Shown: positions 26,973-36,143 of the stretch, one piece after another | Numbering within the stretch: the stretch's first letter is position 1 | How the letters are laid out: each line of letters begins with the position of its first letter | Origin: Paenibacillus amylolyticus | GTDB taxonomy: Bacteria; Bacillota; Bacilli; Paenibacillales; Paenibacillaceae | Reading direction: 5' to 3' | Assembly (NCBI RefSeq): GCF_001570725.1 | Contig: NZ_BCNV01000005.1 | Coordinates: 62,001-126,000 of the forward strand | Length of the DNA stretch: 64,000 nucleotides | Program-made: the position numbers and the translations under genes | The notes under the pieces: generated by a model | Told to the model about the DNA's origin: nothing | Databases searched by the model: none | Seen by the model: only the letters and a program-made list of their open reading frames with translations

Positions 26973-29096
26973 ATGTCTTGGAAAAAAGTTCTGGGCAAAA
27001 GCACGATACGTATCGCAACTACTGCACTATTACTCACGCAACTATTTGGCGCAGCAGGTTCTGTCTCTGCCGCAGGTAACGATGTAGAAGTACACTTGAT
27101 TGGAATCAATGATTTTCACGGTCAGTTGGATACCACATCAATCGTGGGTGATAAGAAGGCAGGAACGGCTCCAATTCTAGCAACCTATCTAAAAGAAGCT
27201 CAAGCCAAATATGAACACTCCCTACTCTTCCATAATGGAGACTCTGTTGGTGCATCTGCTCCAGTCTCATCACTTGATCGTGACGAGCCTACCATGGAAT
27301 GGATGAATATGATGGGATTTGATGTAGGCTCCTTGGGTAATCATGAATTCGACCAAGGTGTCGCTGCTTTGAAGGCACAGATCTTTGGTGGCCTTGATCC
27401 AAAAGAAGGTAAGGTAACACATGCTGGTGCGAAATTTGATTACGTCAATGCAAACGTCATTGAAACTGCCACTGGCAAAACATTGATTCAGCCTTATGTG
27501 ATCAAAGAAGTGGGTGGAGTCAAAATCGGATTTATCGGACTAGTGACGAAGTCTACCCCTGCTAAAGTATCGCCATCGGGTACCGCTGGTGTGCGTTTCT
27601 TAAGCGTAGAAGAAGAAGTTGAAGCTGTTAATAAATATGCAAAAGAGTTGCAAGATAAGGGTGTAGAAACGATCATTGTGTTGGCGCATGATCCGGCAAC
27701 TACCAAAGAAGGCGTAACTACTGGAGAAGCGGCTGACTTGGCAAAAGCTCTACCGGCGGATTCACCTGTTGACGTTATCGTTGCAGGTGACAATCATGCT
27801 TTGGCTAACGGTGAAGTGAATGGAAAGTTGATCGTGCAAGCTTATTCCTATGGTACTGCATTTGAAGATATCAAGCTGATGATTGACCCTGCTACCGGGG
27901 ATGTAACTGAAAAATCAGCTACGATTACAACGACTTTCCAAGAAGGTGTAAAAGAAGACCCTGAGACGTTGGCTATTATTAAAAAATCATTGGACAAGCA
28001 TCCTGAGCTGACGAAGCCAGTAGGTACAACGGATGGTTCTGTTACTCGTACAGATGCTTATAATAACGAAGCCCCTCTAGGTAACCTGATTGCAGATGCA
28101 ATGCGCCAAGCAGACTTTGGGGATAAAGCAAGCGCTGCTGACTTTGCATTTATGAATCCAGGTGGTATTCGTGCAGATCTGCCACAAGGCGATGTGACCT
28201 TTGCTGATCTTGCGAAAATTCAACCTTTCGGCAATACATTAGTGAAACTGGAGCTGACTGGTGAACAGGTTAAAACCTTGTTGCAGCAGCAATGGGGAAC
28301 TAATGCTGATGGTACGCCCAACACCAAAACTCTGCAAATTGCTGGTTTGAAATATGCTGCAGATTTTAACAAGCCAGTTGCAGAGCGTATTACCGGTCTT
28401 AGTCTGGAAGATGGAACACCATTGGAATCTGCAAAAACATATACGGCTGTAGTTAACAATTTCATGGCCGCAGGTGGAGACAGCTACAAAGTGCTGCTGG
28501 ATGCCAAATCATCCTTGGCAGGTCCTATCGATCTGGATGTATTCTATGAGTACATTGTCGAAACATATAAAGGTGGTAGCATCGAAGCTACAAATGAAGG
28601 ACGTATCACAAATGTGGCTGCATCTACTGAGCAAACGGAAACACCAGTAACGACAGAAGTCATTTCTCGTGCTGAATTTGTAAGTGCGCTGGTCGACATG
28701 TTGAAACTAAACGAAGTCGCTACAGCGCCTGCATTCAAGGATGTTGCCGCTAATGCTGCATATGCAGATGCGATTGCTGAAGCAACGCATGCTGGATTCA
28801 TTCAAGGTTACGGTGGAAACTTCTATCCTGAACGGGATATCACACTTGAAGAAGCTGCGACCATTCTTGCTAAATTGGTAAACGATCAAGCTTCTGATAA
28901 AGATGCTGCTACGATCATTGCTGGTTTCGAGGATGGCAAAACGGTGTCTAAGTATGCGATTAAGCCTATGGCAAAACTGATTGACAAAGGTATTCTTGGT
29001 GGAACAGATAAAAAATCGCTCCAACCTAAACAAGGTCTTTCTAATAACGATGCCAAAGCATTAATTGAGAAAGCTGTTGCAGCAAAAGCTTCATAA
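26973..29096 (+). CDS. SLH-anchored 5'-nucleotidase/metallophosphoesterase
   Basis: A 707-aa secreted enzyme. The ATG at 26973 is chosen over the TTG at 26964 because GGAGAGGGG lies at a proper distance. A signal peptide spans about 1-33. The metallophosphatase domain shows the metal-ligand blocks INDFHGQL, NGDSVG, LGNHEFDQG and AGDNHA. The C-terminal 5'-nucleotidase domain shows NPGGIRADLP and NNEAPLGNLI. Two to three SLH repeats follow from about residue 570. It would hydrolyse extracellular nucleotides or related phosphate esters at the cell surface, scavenging nucleosides and phosphate. Confidence 0.92.
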   Translation: MSWKKVLGKSTIRIATTALLLTQLFGAAGSVSAAGNDVEVHLIGINDFHGQLDTTSIVGDKKAGTAPILATYLKEAQAKYEHSLLFHNGDSVGASAPVSSLDRDEPTMEWMNMMGFDVGSLGNHEFDQGVAALKAQIFGGLDPKEGKVTHAGAKFDYVNANVIETATGKTLIQPYVIKEVGGVKIGFIGLVTKSTPAKVSPSGTAGVRFLSVEEEVEAVNKYAKELQDKGVETIIVLAHDPATTKEGVTTGEAADLAKALPADSPVDVIVAGDNHALANGEVNGKLIVQAYSYGTAFEDIKLMIDPATGDVTEKSATITTTFQEGVKEDPETLAIIKKSLDKHPELTKPVGTTDGSVTRTDAYNNEAPLGNLIADAMRQADFGDKASAADFAFMNPGGIRADLPQGDVTFADLAKIQPFGNTLVKLELTGEQVKTLLQQQWGTNADGTPNTKTLQIAGLKYAADFNKPVAERITGLSLEDGTPLESAKTYTAVVNNFMAAGGDSYKVLLDAKSSLAGPIDLDVFYEYIVETYKGGSIEATNEGRITNVAASTEQTETPVTTEVISRAEFVSALVDMLKLNEVATAPAFKDVAANAAYADAIAEATHAGFIQGYGGNFYPERDITLEEAATILAKLVNDQASDKDAATIIAGFEDGKTVSKYAIKPMAKLIDKGILGGTDKKSLQPKQGLSNNDAKALIEKAVAAKAS

Positions 29097-29130
29097 TATA
29101 GGAATTATTCAAACCTTATATTAAACAGTA

Positions 29131-29208
29131 AAACACATCCTATTGGGTGAGTGAGCGTGCTTCTTAATCTAGGAGAATGCCATATCCCAATTAGGATGTG
29201 TTTTTTTC
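29131..29208 (+). terminator. Long-loop terminator after the 5'-nucleotidase gene
   Basis: AAACACATCCTATTGGG pairs with CCCAATTAGGATGTGTTT, with a long loop in between, and ends in a T-run. Confidence 0.75.
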
Positions 29209-29362
29209 ATTATCGAAATTCAGGTGTAAAGTAGGTAGACTCAGCGAATGTAGACACTATAATGGAAATAAGATACATATATAGAACGGATATTATTGCA
29301 CGAAGAATCTCTAAGATCATGATGAGTCTCAGAAATCTATGAGGTGTGGTGAGCGAAAAGAA

Positions 29363-29979
29363 ATGGACAAATTAAAGAACAGCGGATTCTATAAACTGAA
29401 ATTCTTCATAACTCCTGAAGAGTTAAAAGCCTTCTACTGCTTTTGGAGCAGAGGCAAGTGCAATTCTTTCGTACGAATGCTGCCCGCACAGAGCATGATT
29501 ATAAACAAGTGTACGAGGCATATCAGACGTTTTATCAGTATTTTGTGGCTGCAGAAAAGAGAAATGACGTTCACCCCTTCTTTGTTTACTCGATAATAGT
29601 TTCGTCAGATCAAGAAAGTTCAGGATTTTTTGTGAGAAATGAAGCTGTTTCTTTTCCATATCACGGACAATGGGCAGAAGATGAATTGCCGTGTATCCTG
29701 CTTTCATTTCCGAAAGGCTTTCAAGTTAATTTGGAAGACGAAAAAGGAAAGTACTATATGTATGAGGATATCCGGGACCATAAGCCGCTGACCTATGCGT
29801 TTTTCGATGAGATAAGAGACTCTATCAAAAAAATGACCAAACCCCTCCGCTTCTCAGCCCTTGATGCTGATGCGATGAAGGAACAGAAGCCCTCTGTGCG
29901 TATAAGCCATGATGCAATGCACGACTTGAGCCAATCGTGGATATTCAGTAAATATGGACTTGTGGTTCGTGGTAAATAG
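29363..29979 (+). pseudogene. Hypothetical protein gene with a one-base frameshift
   Basis: The first 30 or so codons (MDKLKNSGFYKLKFFITPEE...) lie in one frame and the rest (VQFFRTNAARTEHDYKQVYE... to 29979) in the next. Adding one T to the four-T run near 29440 joins them into a continuous protein of about 205 aa. This is therefore either a real single-base deletion or a sequencing error. The downstream part contains SFPYHGQWAEDELPC and is followed by two small genes in tight order. I do not recognise the family. Confidence 0.55.
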
Positions 29980-29991
29980 GAGGGTACCGAA

Positions 29992-30270
29992 ATGATGTTC
30001 GCCCTAAAGATTATCTGTACCTGGGTACTATTCGCTGCTTCATGTTCCGCAGTATGGTGGAGCTTCAGAACAGAAAAGCTTATAAGCATCTCATGGCTGG
30101 CGTTTCTGCTACCTGCTGTCTTCCAGTTCGTTACCGCCTTCTGGATCGGTCCAAGCCGGGTCAAGTCACTCATCGTGTTCGGTTTTATCAATCTGGTGTT
30201 CGCTGCCCTGGTGGGTGCGGGTGTCTGGTATCTAGTCCAAATAGCCAATTCATATAGAAGTGGCAGATGA
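29992..30270 (+). CDS. Small three-TM membrane protein
   Basis: A 92-aa hydrophobic protein with three membrane segments (about 4-22, 31-50, 58-82). AGGAGGG is 8 bp before the ATG at 29992. It lies just after the frameshifted gene and just before the DUF4303 gene, in a compact run. Function unknown. Confidence 0.7.
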   Translation: MMFALKIICTWVLFAASCSAVWWSFRTEKLISISWLAFLLPAVFQFVTAFWIGPSRVKSLIVFGFINLVFAALVGAGVWYLVQIANSYRSGR

Positions 30271-30298
30271 TCGACAAATGGAAAGGAGAACTCTAATC

Positions 30299-30859
30299 AT
30301 GAAGCCAATGCAAGAAATAGAGACACTGGCCATAGAGATTGCCGCTGCTGCCAGAATGTCTTTTTGCACTCTTTTTGAAAATGGTGAACGTTACTATTAT
30401 TGTACGCTATACACTACTGGCGAGGGACATGCGCCAAGCATCTCTGCTTGGTCGTGGGAAGCTTTAGCGTTGGAGTCGGCTAGGCAAGCAGAGGAAAGTG
30501 ACACGCCGGTATCAACGATTGCGGAACTCATCAAATGGTCGTATGCGGATTCGCCCTATTGTTGTTTTGGGGATGATAACTTTGACGGTGTCAAACAACA
30601 GTTTAACGAGCGTCCTTTCATTGCGGATTTGGAGATTGATGATTGGAATCGCGAGTTGGATGTGAGGTTGAAAGCTATGGAGCTGGCGATGAAAATGCTC
30701 GATGATGAAGGCATATTTGCCTTAAACCAAATGCGAGAATCCGTATGTGTGCTTGTTGAAATCATGCCACCAGATGAGAACAATACTGAAATTGCCTTAC
30801 GTTTGAATCGGGCGGAAACTCCGGCTATGCAAGCATGGTTGGCGGAGTCGGCAGAATAG
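30299..30859 (+). CDS. DUF4303 family protein
   Basis: A 187-aa protein with the DUF4303 pattern: a mixed N-terminal domain with YYYCTLYTTGEGHAPS near residue 37, a segment LIKWSYADSPYCCFGDDNFD near 83, and a helical C-terminal part. Families of this kind are often associated with polymorphic-toxin loci, but no toxin is next to this copy. AAAGGAG precedes the ATG at 30299. It closes a three-gene run with the two preceding frames. Confidence 0.75.
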   Translation: MKPMQEIETLAIEIAAAARMSFCTLFENGERYYYCTLYTTGEGHAPSISAWSWEALALESARQAEESDTPVSTIAELIKWSYADSPYCCFGDDNFDGVKQQFNERPFIADLEIDDWNRELDVRLKAMELAMKMLDDEGIFALNQMRESVCVLVEIMPPDENNTEIALRLNRAETPAMQAWLAESAE

Positions 30860-30967
30860 GGGCATCAGGAGCGTTACTGCGATGCTCGCAAGGCGTACAT
30901 ACAACTTAATCTCGACAAGTCTTGTAGATACACAGATGATGGTAGAAAAATTAGATTCATTCCCGAG

Positions 30968-30998
30968 CCACCTTTTACATTAAAGGGTGGTTTTTTTC
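30968..30998 (+). terminator. Terminator after the DUF4303 gene
   Basis: CCACCTTTTA pairs with TAAAGGGTGG and is followed by seven T residues. Confidence 0.85.
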
Positions 30999-31141
30999 GT
31001 GTTTGCGGTATGACCAACTTAAGCTTCCCTATTCCCTCGACCACCGGACAAACGTACTTTTTTCTTCTTGTCCACATTTATACCTTACCAAAACGATTAA
31101 TTTGCATTTAATAGACTATCAATAATAAGGAGGTTTTGAGA

Positions 31142-31483
31142 ATGGGAAATAGAAGACCTGGAGCACCTAGAGGTGGTTATGACCCTGTTCAGATCTATAA
31201 CTCTACTTCGTTTAATGCGAGTGGAGTAGTGGAGTATGCATCCATCTTTTGTAGCAACGATAGATATAGTGTTCAGCGTGACGAGACTTGGAGATCTTCT
31301 GGCCGTGGAGTCTGCCTGGTAACCAGAATCACCGCAACAGTTAGAACGCCGAGTGGTAATATTGAAGCGGAACCGTATACGTCATCTGGTACTTCGTACA
31401 GCCAGTTCGCCATTATACAGGTAGGGGTAAATCAGTTCCGAGTGACACGCGTTACAAGCGCGACTAGAAACTGCCGGAAATAA
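31142..31483 (+). CDS. Small beta-rich hypothetical protein with three cysteines
   Basis: A 113-aa protein, Ser/Thr/Val-rich and probably all-beta. AAGGAGG (31127-31133) precedes the ATG at 31142. Three Cys are visible, two near residues 37 and 59 and one near the C-terminus (ATRNCRK), and there is no signal peptide. I do not recognise a family. It is free-standing between a terminator at 30968 and the convergent ATP-grasp gene. Confidence 0.6.
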   Translation: MGNRRPGAPRGGYDPVQIYNSTSFNASGVVEYASIFCSNDRYSVQRDETWRSSGRGVCLVTRITATVRTPSGNIEAEPYTSSGTSYSQFAIIQVGVNQFRVTRVTSATRNCRK

Positions 31484-31514
31484 CCGAAGCGGGCCAAGCT
31501 CGAGATTAGCTATC

Positions 31515-31563
31515 AAAAATGAAGAGACGACTTGCCAAGGATAGAAGGCAGGTCGTCATTTTT
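31515..31563. terminator. Bidirectional terminator between convergent genes
   Basis: AAAATGA...GACGACTTGCC pairs with GGCAGGTCGTC...ATTTTT. It serves the genes on both sides. Confidence 0.75.
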
Positions 31564-31567
31564 CGCT

Positions 31568-32311
31568 TTAATGTTCCTTGTACCATAATATTTTGCGGTG
31601 CATCGAGGAGTCTTTCATAAGCCGGAAAGGGCGCAAATCCGGTTGATAATTTCCTTCGATAATCCAGATTCGCCGTTTCTTGTCGACAGCTATATCGAAC
31701 CCGACTTGTCTAAGCATGGGGTAATGCTCTCCCAATCGTTTGGCAGCTAATCGTGCAACCTGTTCCGCTCTGATAAGTAAGCGCCGATCTCCAATACGAG
31801 CTAGTCTCAGTGCTTTAAGCACTGGAAGGGGGCGGTTATTCACATTGGTGACTTGGTATCCTTGTGCTGCGACTTTAGCATAGGAACCTGTGACGTTCCA
31901 AATGGAGGAGGAGCCCTTTTTGCGCTGAACCATGATCCGAATGTCGAACGGCCTGTGTTTAATTTGAGCAAGATGCAGACGCTTTTGGATAATATATTCA
32001 TCACTTTTAATTGTTTCTTCGAACCATTCGAGTAACTGCTCGGTGTCTCTCATGGTAATTGTGTTATTTTCATTTTGAATACGATAAGCATTTGCACTGC
32101 TTCGTTTGATGAACAGGATATCCCTTCCGTAACTGCCATTGCGAGGTTTCAGTACAACGCTGGGATATTGAAGAAGCATCTTCATTAACGTATCCTTCTC
32201 AAGCAACTGTGTTTCTGGCAACCGTGGCACGAGAGAGGGCTCATCGTGCAGGATGCCATACTGCAACCATTTGTCTCTTTCGAATAACATTGGAATCACA
32301 GCCTTTTTCAA
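31568..32311 (-). CDS. YheC/YheD-type ATP-grasp protein (spore-coat-associated family)
   Basis: A 247-aa member of the YheC/YheD ATP-grasp group found in endospore formers. Signature segments are VLKPRNGSYGRDI near residue 52, RPFDIRIMVQRK near 117, and the C-terminal GFDIAVDKKRRIWIIEGN near 203, which carries the metal-binding Glu/Asn. The family substrate is unknown; ATP-grasp enzymes usually form carboxylate-amine bonds. The TTG at 32311 gives MKKAVIPMLFER but lacks a ribosome-binding site; ATG at 32290 is an alternative start. Confidence 0.85.
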   Translation of the reverse strand: MKKAVIPMLFERDKWLQYGILHDEPSLVPRLPETQLLEKDTLMKMLLQYPSVVLKPRNGSYGRDILFIKRSSANAYRIQNENNTITMRDTEQLLEWFEETIKSDEYIIQKRLHLAQIKHRPFDIRIMVQRKKGSSSIWNVTGSYAKVAAQGYQVTNVNNRPLPVLKALRLARIGDRRLLIRAEQVARLAAKRLGEHYPMLRQVGFDIAVDKKRRIWIIEGNYQPDLRPFRLMKDSSMHRKILWYKEH

Positions 32312-32412
32312 TCGTCTACAGTAATTCTAATTCAAATTCGTGATCCACATAAGCGACCATTCGTCTAGATTTGTAAGTCGAAGCATGTCCAATCGGTCGA
32401 TGGAGACGGATG

Positions 32413-32574
32413 ATGAACTATGACGAGAAACGAATGCATACTGGGGAGGTGTTCATTACACGCGTCGAGAGGCTTCTCGACACACAGGCGCACTTCTATC
32501 ATCACTGTAGCCAACTGCATGACATGCTAGTACATGTACTGAAACGAGAGCCGAATGTGAAGTTATTTGAGTAG
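32413..32574 (+). CDS. Small His-rich hypothetical protein
   Basis: A 53-aa frame with GGAG (32402-32405) at proper distance before the ATG. The sequence includes QAHFYHHCSQLHDMLVHVL, a His/Cys-rich helix that could bind metal or heme, but no family is recognised. It lies between the ATP-grasp gene and the polysaccharide operon, with its own orientation matching the operon. Confidence 0.5.
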   Translation: MNYDEKRMHTGEVFITRVERLLDTQAHFYHHCSQLHDMLVHVLKREPNVKLFE

Positions 32575-32746
32575 TGCTAGACTAACGTTTGACTAGTATT
32601 TTTCACCTATATAGGAGTACATATAATGATACAACTTTTTTACCAGTAGGTTACAAATTTGCTCGTTTACTGCCCCCCCTTTCGATGTTATACTCACAAT
32701 ATTCCAAAAGAATTTGTGAAAATATGTCGAATTGAGGCTCATTAGG

Positions 32747-33841
32747 ATGATTAAGGGTAAACAAAACGGCGAAACGATCATCCTCATTCCATCGCTTGAA
32801 CCGGATGAGAGACTTCCAGCCTATGTACGGCAATTGCGAGAGTATGGCTTGACGAATATTGTTATTGTGGACGACGGATCTGGTGAGGCCTACCAGTCGA
32901 TTTTTGAGGAGCTTCGTGAGAATGGATGTGCTCTGCTGACGCATAAGGAAAATCAGGGGAAGGGTGCAGCACTCAAGACGGGATTTCAGTATATTGCGCA
33001 GGAATTTGATGTATCTTCCTTTGTCGTAACCGCTGATTCAGATGGTCAGCACGCAGCGGAAGATGTATATCGGATTGCCCAGGAAGCAAGGCTTCATCCA
33101 GACTCTTTGGTGCTCGGCGTAAGGAATTTCAGCGAGGGGAACATACCGCCAAAGTCCCTGTTAGGCAATCGGATGACCTCTTTTATTTTTGCCATGTTAT
33201 ATGGAAAGAAACTATCGGATACCCAGACCGGGCTTCGTGCTTTCGGTCCCGGGCTACTTGCGTTTATGCGGGATGTTCGCGGAACTCGATTTGAATATGA
33301 GTTGCAGATGCTCATTTCCTGTATTCAATCCGGGATACCGATCCATACCATGCCAATCCAAGTCATTTATGAAAATGGTAATGCGGGAACTCATTTTAAA
33401 GCGATCCAGGATAGCGCTCGGGTCATGGGTGTGTTGTTCTCCAACTTTCTGCGGTTCATTTCATCGTCGGTGGCTAGTTCGGTTGTCGATTTGGGTATCG
33501 CATGGTTTTTGATTGACGCGTTACGGCCCGTGTTGGGTGAACAGCACTATTTAAGAATTCTGCTGGCAACCGTGATTGCGAGAATTATCTCCATTGTAGT
33601 CAACTATGTACTGAACAGACACTTTGTATTCCGCAAGGAGGATAGCCAGGGAAGTCTATGGCGCTATCTGACGTTATGCGGAGTGGTGATCTTGCTTTCC
33701 AGTACCGGCGTATATATATTCCATACCGTTCTCTTCGTAGATGAGAAATTGGCGAAATTCGTCTGTGATGCCTTGCTGTTCCTGCTCAGTTTCCAATTGC
33801 AGCGAAGATGGGTATTTGCAGCAAGGAGGAAGCAGCTGTAG
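32747..33841 (+). CDS. GT2 glycosyltransferase fused to a GtrA-like membrane domain
   Basis: A 364-aa protein. The N-terminal two thirds is a family-2 glycosyltransferase with the nucleotide-binding VDDGSG near residue 40, DADSDGQH-type acidic motif (TADSDGQ) near 95, and GTRFEYELQML. The C-terminal 120 residues form four membrane segments of a GtrA-like domain (SSVVDLGIAWFLI, VNYVLNRHFVFR). Such fusions transfer a sugar to undecaprenyl phosphate or flip/modify lipid-linked sugars. The ATG at 32747 with GAGG upstream is preferred over a TTG at 32732. First gene of a three-gene operon; its stop overlaps the next start. Confidence 0.85.
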   Translation: MIKGKQNGETIILIPSLEPDERLPAYVRQLREYGLTNIVIVDDGSGEAYQSIFEELRENGCALLTHKENQGKGAALKTGFQYIAQEFDVSSFVVTADSDGQHAAEDVYRIAQEARLHPDSLVLGVRNFSEGNIPPKSLLGNRMTSFIFAMLYGKKLSDTQTGLRAFGPGLLAFMRDVRGTRFEYELQMLISCIQSGIPIHTMPIQVIYENGNAGTHFKAIQDSARVMGVLFSNFLRFISSSVASSVVDLGIAWFLIDALRPVLGEQHYLRILLATVIARIISIVVNYVLNRHFVFRKEDSQGSLWRYLTLCGVVILLSSTGVYIFHTVLFVDEKLAKFVCDALLFLLSFQLQRRWVFAARRKQL

Positions 33842-36132
33842 TGCAAAACGAAAAAAGACAGAATATCTTTTTTATCATCACGATGATTCTGATGTCGATT
33901 TATTTGGTATGGCGTACGTTCTTTACGTTGCCATGGGGTGAAGGCGTTCTAAACGTCATTTTCGGTATGCTTCTGATTGTAGCTGAAACGGTCACCGTAC
34001 TGACAACCTTTGAATTATTCTTTCAAAAGATGCAAAAAGAACGTACACAGCTCGACTTTCCAACCGTTCCGCCGGAGTATTATCCGGATGTGGATGTATT
34101 TATCGCTACCCATAATGAGCCCGTTGACCTGTTATATAAAACCGTTAATGCTTGTACGTTCATGGATTATCCGGACAAGCAGAAGGTTCATATCTATATC
34201 TGTGATGATGGAGCAAGACCTGAGGTGGAGGAGCTTGCCAGACAATTTGGTGTCGGATATCTGGGGTTCCCCGGAAATAAGGATGCCAAGTCTGGTAATC
34301 TGAACAATGCACTGAGCAAAAGCTCTTCTCCGCTCATTGCAACGTTTGATGCAGATATGATCCCACAGCATACCTTCCTGATGAAAACGGTCCCCTATTT
34401 CATGCTCTCTACGTTCATTAAGGAGAATGAGGAATGGCGTCCTCGTAGGCAGGATGAAATGGATCCTAAGTTCAAGCTTGGTCTGGTACAGACTCCGCAG
34501 AGCTTCTACAATCCAGATCTCTTCCAGTTTAACCTGTATGCAGAGCAAGGCATTCCGAATGAACAGGATTTCTTCTCCAGAGAAGTGAACATCCTGCGTA
34601 ACGCCTCCAATGCGGTAGCCTACACAGGAAGCAATACGATCATTTCCCGGCAAGGCATGGAAGACATCGGAGGTTTTCCGCTGAATACGATCACCGAGGA
34701 CTTTGAGACAAGCATCCGCTTGCAGCAGGAAGGTTATATTACCTATGCGACTCAAGAGGTTCAAGCTGCCGGACAGACGACAACAACAGTCAAAAGCATG
34801 ATTAAGCAGCGGATTCGTTGGGCAAGGGGGATTATTCAGAGCCTGCAGAATACGCGTGCACCCATATCTGGAAAGCTCCCTTTCTGGACGAGAGTGACCT
34901 ACTTAAGCAGTTTCTTATACTGGTGGTCCTTCTTTAACCGTTTGATTTTCATTTTGGCGCCTATTTTGTTTGCGTTATTCGACTTCCAGATTGTGAACAC
35001 AACCTTCTGGCAAATCTTAATCTTCTGGCTTCCATCCTATTTCTTCTACAGTGTATCCATGCGATATCTGTCCAGTAATATTCGGAATCAGCGATGGAGT
35101 CAGGTTATCGATACGATATTTATGCCTTATCTGATCTGGCCGGTTCTCCTGGAGACGCTGGGCATTCGTGAGAAAAAATTCAAGGTTACCAACAAAAGCA
35201 GAGCCAATGGTCGGCAGTGGATGTCTGCGCTGTTATATGCACTTCCGCATATCTTCCTGCTGTTGCTTTCCATTGCAGCTGTGATTCGGTATGTCAATGG
35301 AAAGTATGGCATCGCACTGTTCTTCAGCAGTATCATTATTTTCTGGCTCATTCATAACATGATTGCGCTATGTTACGCCCTGTTCTTCATGGTCGGCAGA
35401 CGTGCGTATCGGGAGACAGAACGGATTCGGGCACAGGAGGATGTTACGATTTACGACCAAGCTAACAATCTGCGATATCAGGCCAAAACGGTTGATGTAT
35501 CCGAACAAGGTATTGCCTTCTATGTGCCTTATCCTATTTACTTGGCTGAACAGAAAATCATCTCTCTGATCGTCAAAACCGATCGGTATGAGGCCAACCT
35601 CGATGCAGTCATCGTTTATGTGAAACAGGATGGAGAGGGCTGGCGTTACTCCGCAACGGTTCAGCCGATTGATGAAAATGATAACCGCCAATATATGCAA
35701 ATCATCTATGACCGTAAACACTCGTTGCCAGAGCAGATGAACCTATGGGACACGGCTTATGACGATATGCTTCGCAATGTGAAAAAACGTATTGTTCAAC
35801 CCCGATCGGATCAGCGGAAAATGCCGCGACTTTCTCTTCAGCTTCCAGTTCATTTCACCAATGATGCTGGCTGTACGCTGCGCAGCTTTAATTATCGTTT
35901 CTTTTCCGCGACGGGTTTCCATGGTGACATTGCGGCAGGAGCGGTCGTTACTTTTTATACGAAGAGTGATATTGAAGTCATTTTGAAACATACGGGAAAA
36001 ACGACAGCCCGTGAGCGCGAGGTGCTTCTCTCGGTGGAGAATATCGACAATATTGTGGAGAAGGGCCTGATTGACCAATTGCTGACTGATTTGATACAGC
36101 CACATTCCGATCGTGCCACCAGAGAGGGTTAG
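33841..36132 (+). CDS. BcsA-like processive glycosyltransferase with PilZ domain
   Basis: A 763-aa cellulose-synthase-like GT2 enzyme. The GTG at 33841 overlaps the previous stop and follows GGAGG. Membrane segments flank a cytoplasmic GT core with the DDG (about 122), TFDADM (170-172), TED (287) and QRIRW (323-327) motifs. C-terminal PilZ motifs are present: RRAYR at about 520-524 and DVSEQG at about 552. A second RxxxR (RKMPR, about 659) starts a further PilZ-like unit. It would polymerise a beta-linked glycan while responding to c-di-GMP. No bcsB or bcsZ gene is adjacent, so the product is not necessarily cellulose. Confidence 0.88.
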   Translation: MQNEKRQNIFFIITMILMSIYLVWRTFFTLPWGEGVLNVIFGMLLIVAETVTVLTTFELFFQKMQKERTQLDFPTVPPEYYPDVDVFIATHNEPVDLLYKTVNACTFMDYPDKQKVHIYICDDGARPEVEELARQFGVGYLGFPGNKDAKSGNLNNALSKSSSPLIATFDADMIPQHTFLMKTVPYFMLSTFIKENEEWRPRRQDEMDPKFKLGLVQTPQSFYNPDLFQFNLYAEQGIPNEQDFFSREVNILRNASNAVAYTGSNTIISRQGMEDIGGFPLNTITEDFETSIRLQQEGYITYATQEVQAAGQTTTTVKSMIKQRIRWARGIIQSLQNTRAPISGKLPFWTRVTYLSSFLYWWSFFNRLIFILAPILFALFDFQIVNTTFWQILIFWLPSYFFYSVSMRYLSSNIRNQRWSQVIDTIFMPYLIWPVLLETLGIREKKFKVTNKSRANGRQWMSALLYALPHIFLLLLSIAAVIRYVNGKYGIALFFSSIIIFWLIHNMIALCYALFFMVGRRAYRETERIRAQEDVTIYDQANNLRYQAKTVDVSEQGIAFYVPYPIYLAEQKIISLIVKTDRYEANLDAVIVYVKQDGEGWRYSATVQPIDENDNRQYMQIIYDRKHSLPEQMNLWDTAYDDMLRNVKKRIVQPRSDQRKMPRLSLQLPVHFTNDAGCTLRSFNYRFFSATGFHGDIAAGAVVTFYTKSDIEVILKHTGKTTAREREVLLSVENIDNIVEKGLIDQLLTDLIQPHSDRATREG

Positions 36133-36143
36133 GAGAGATAAAG

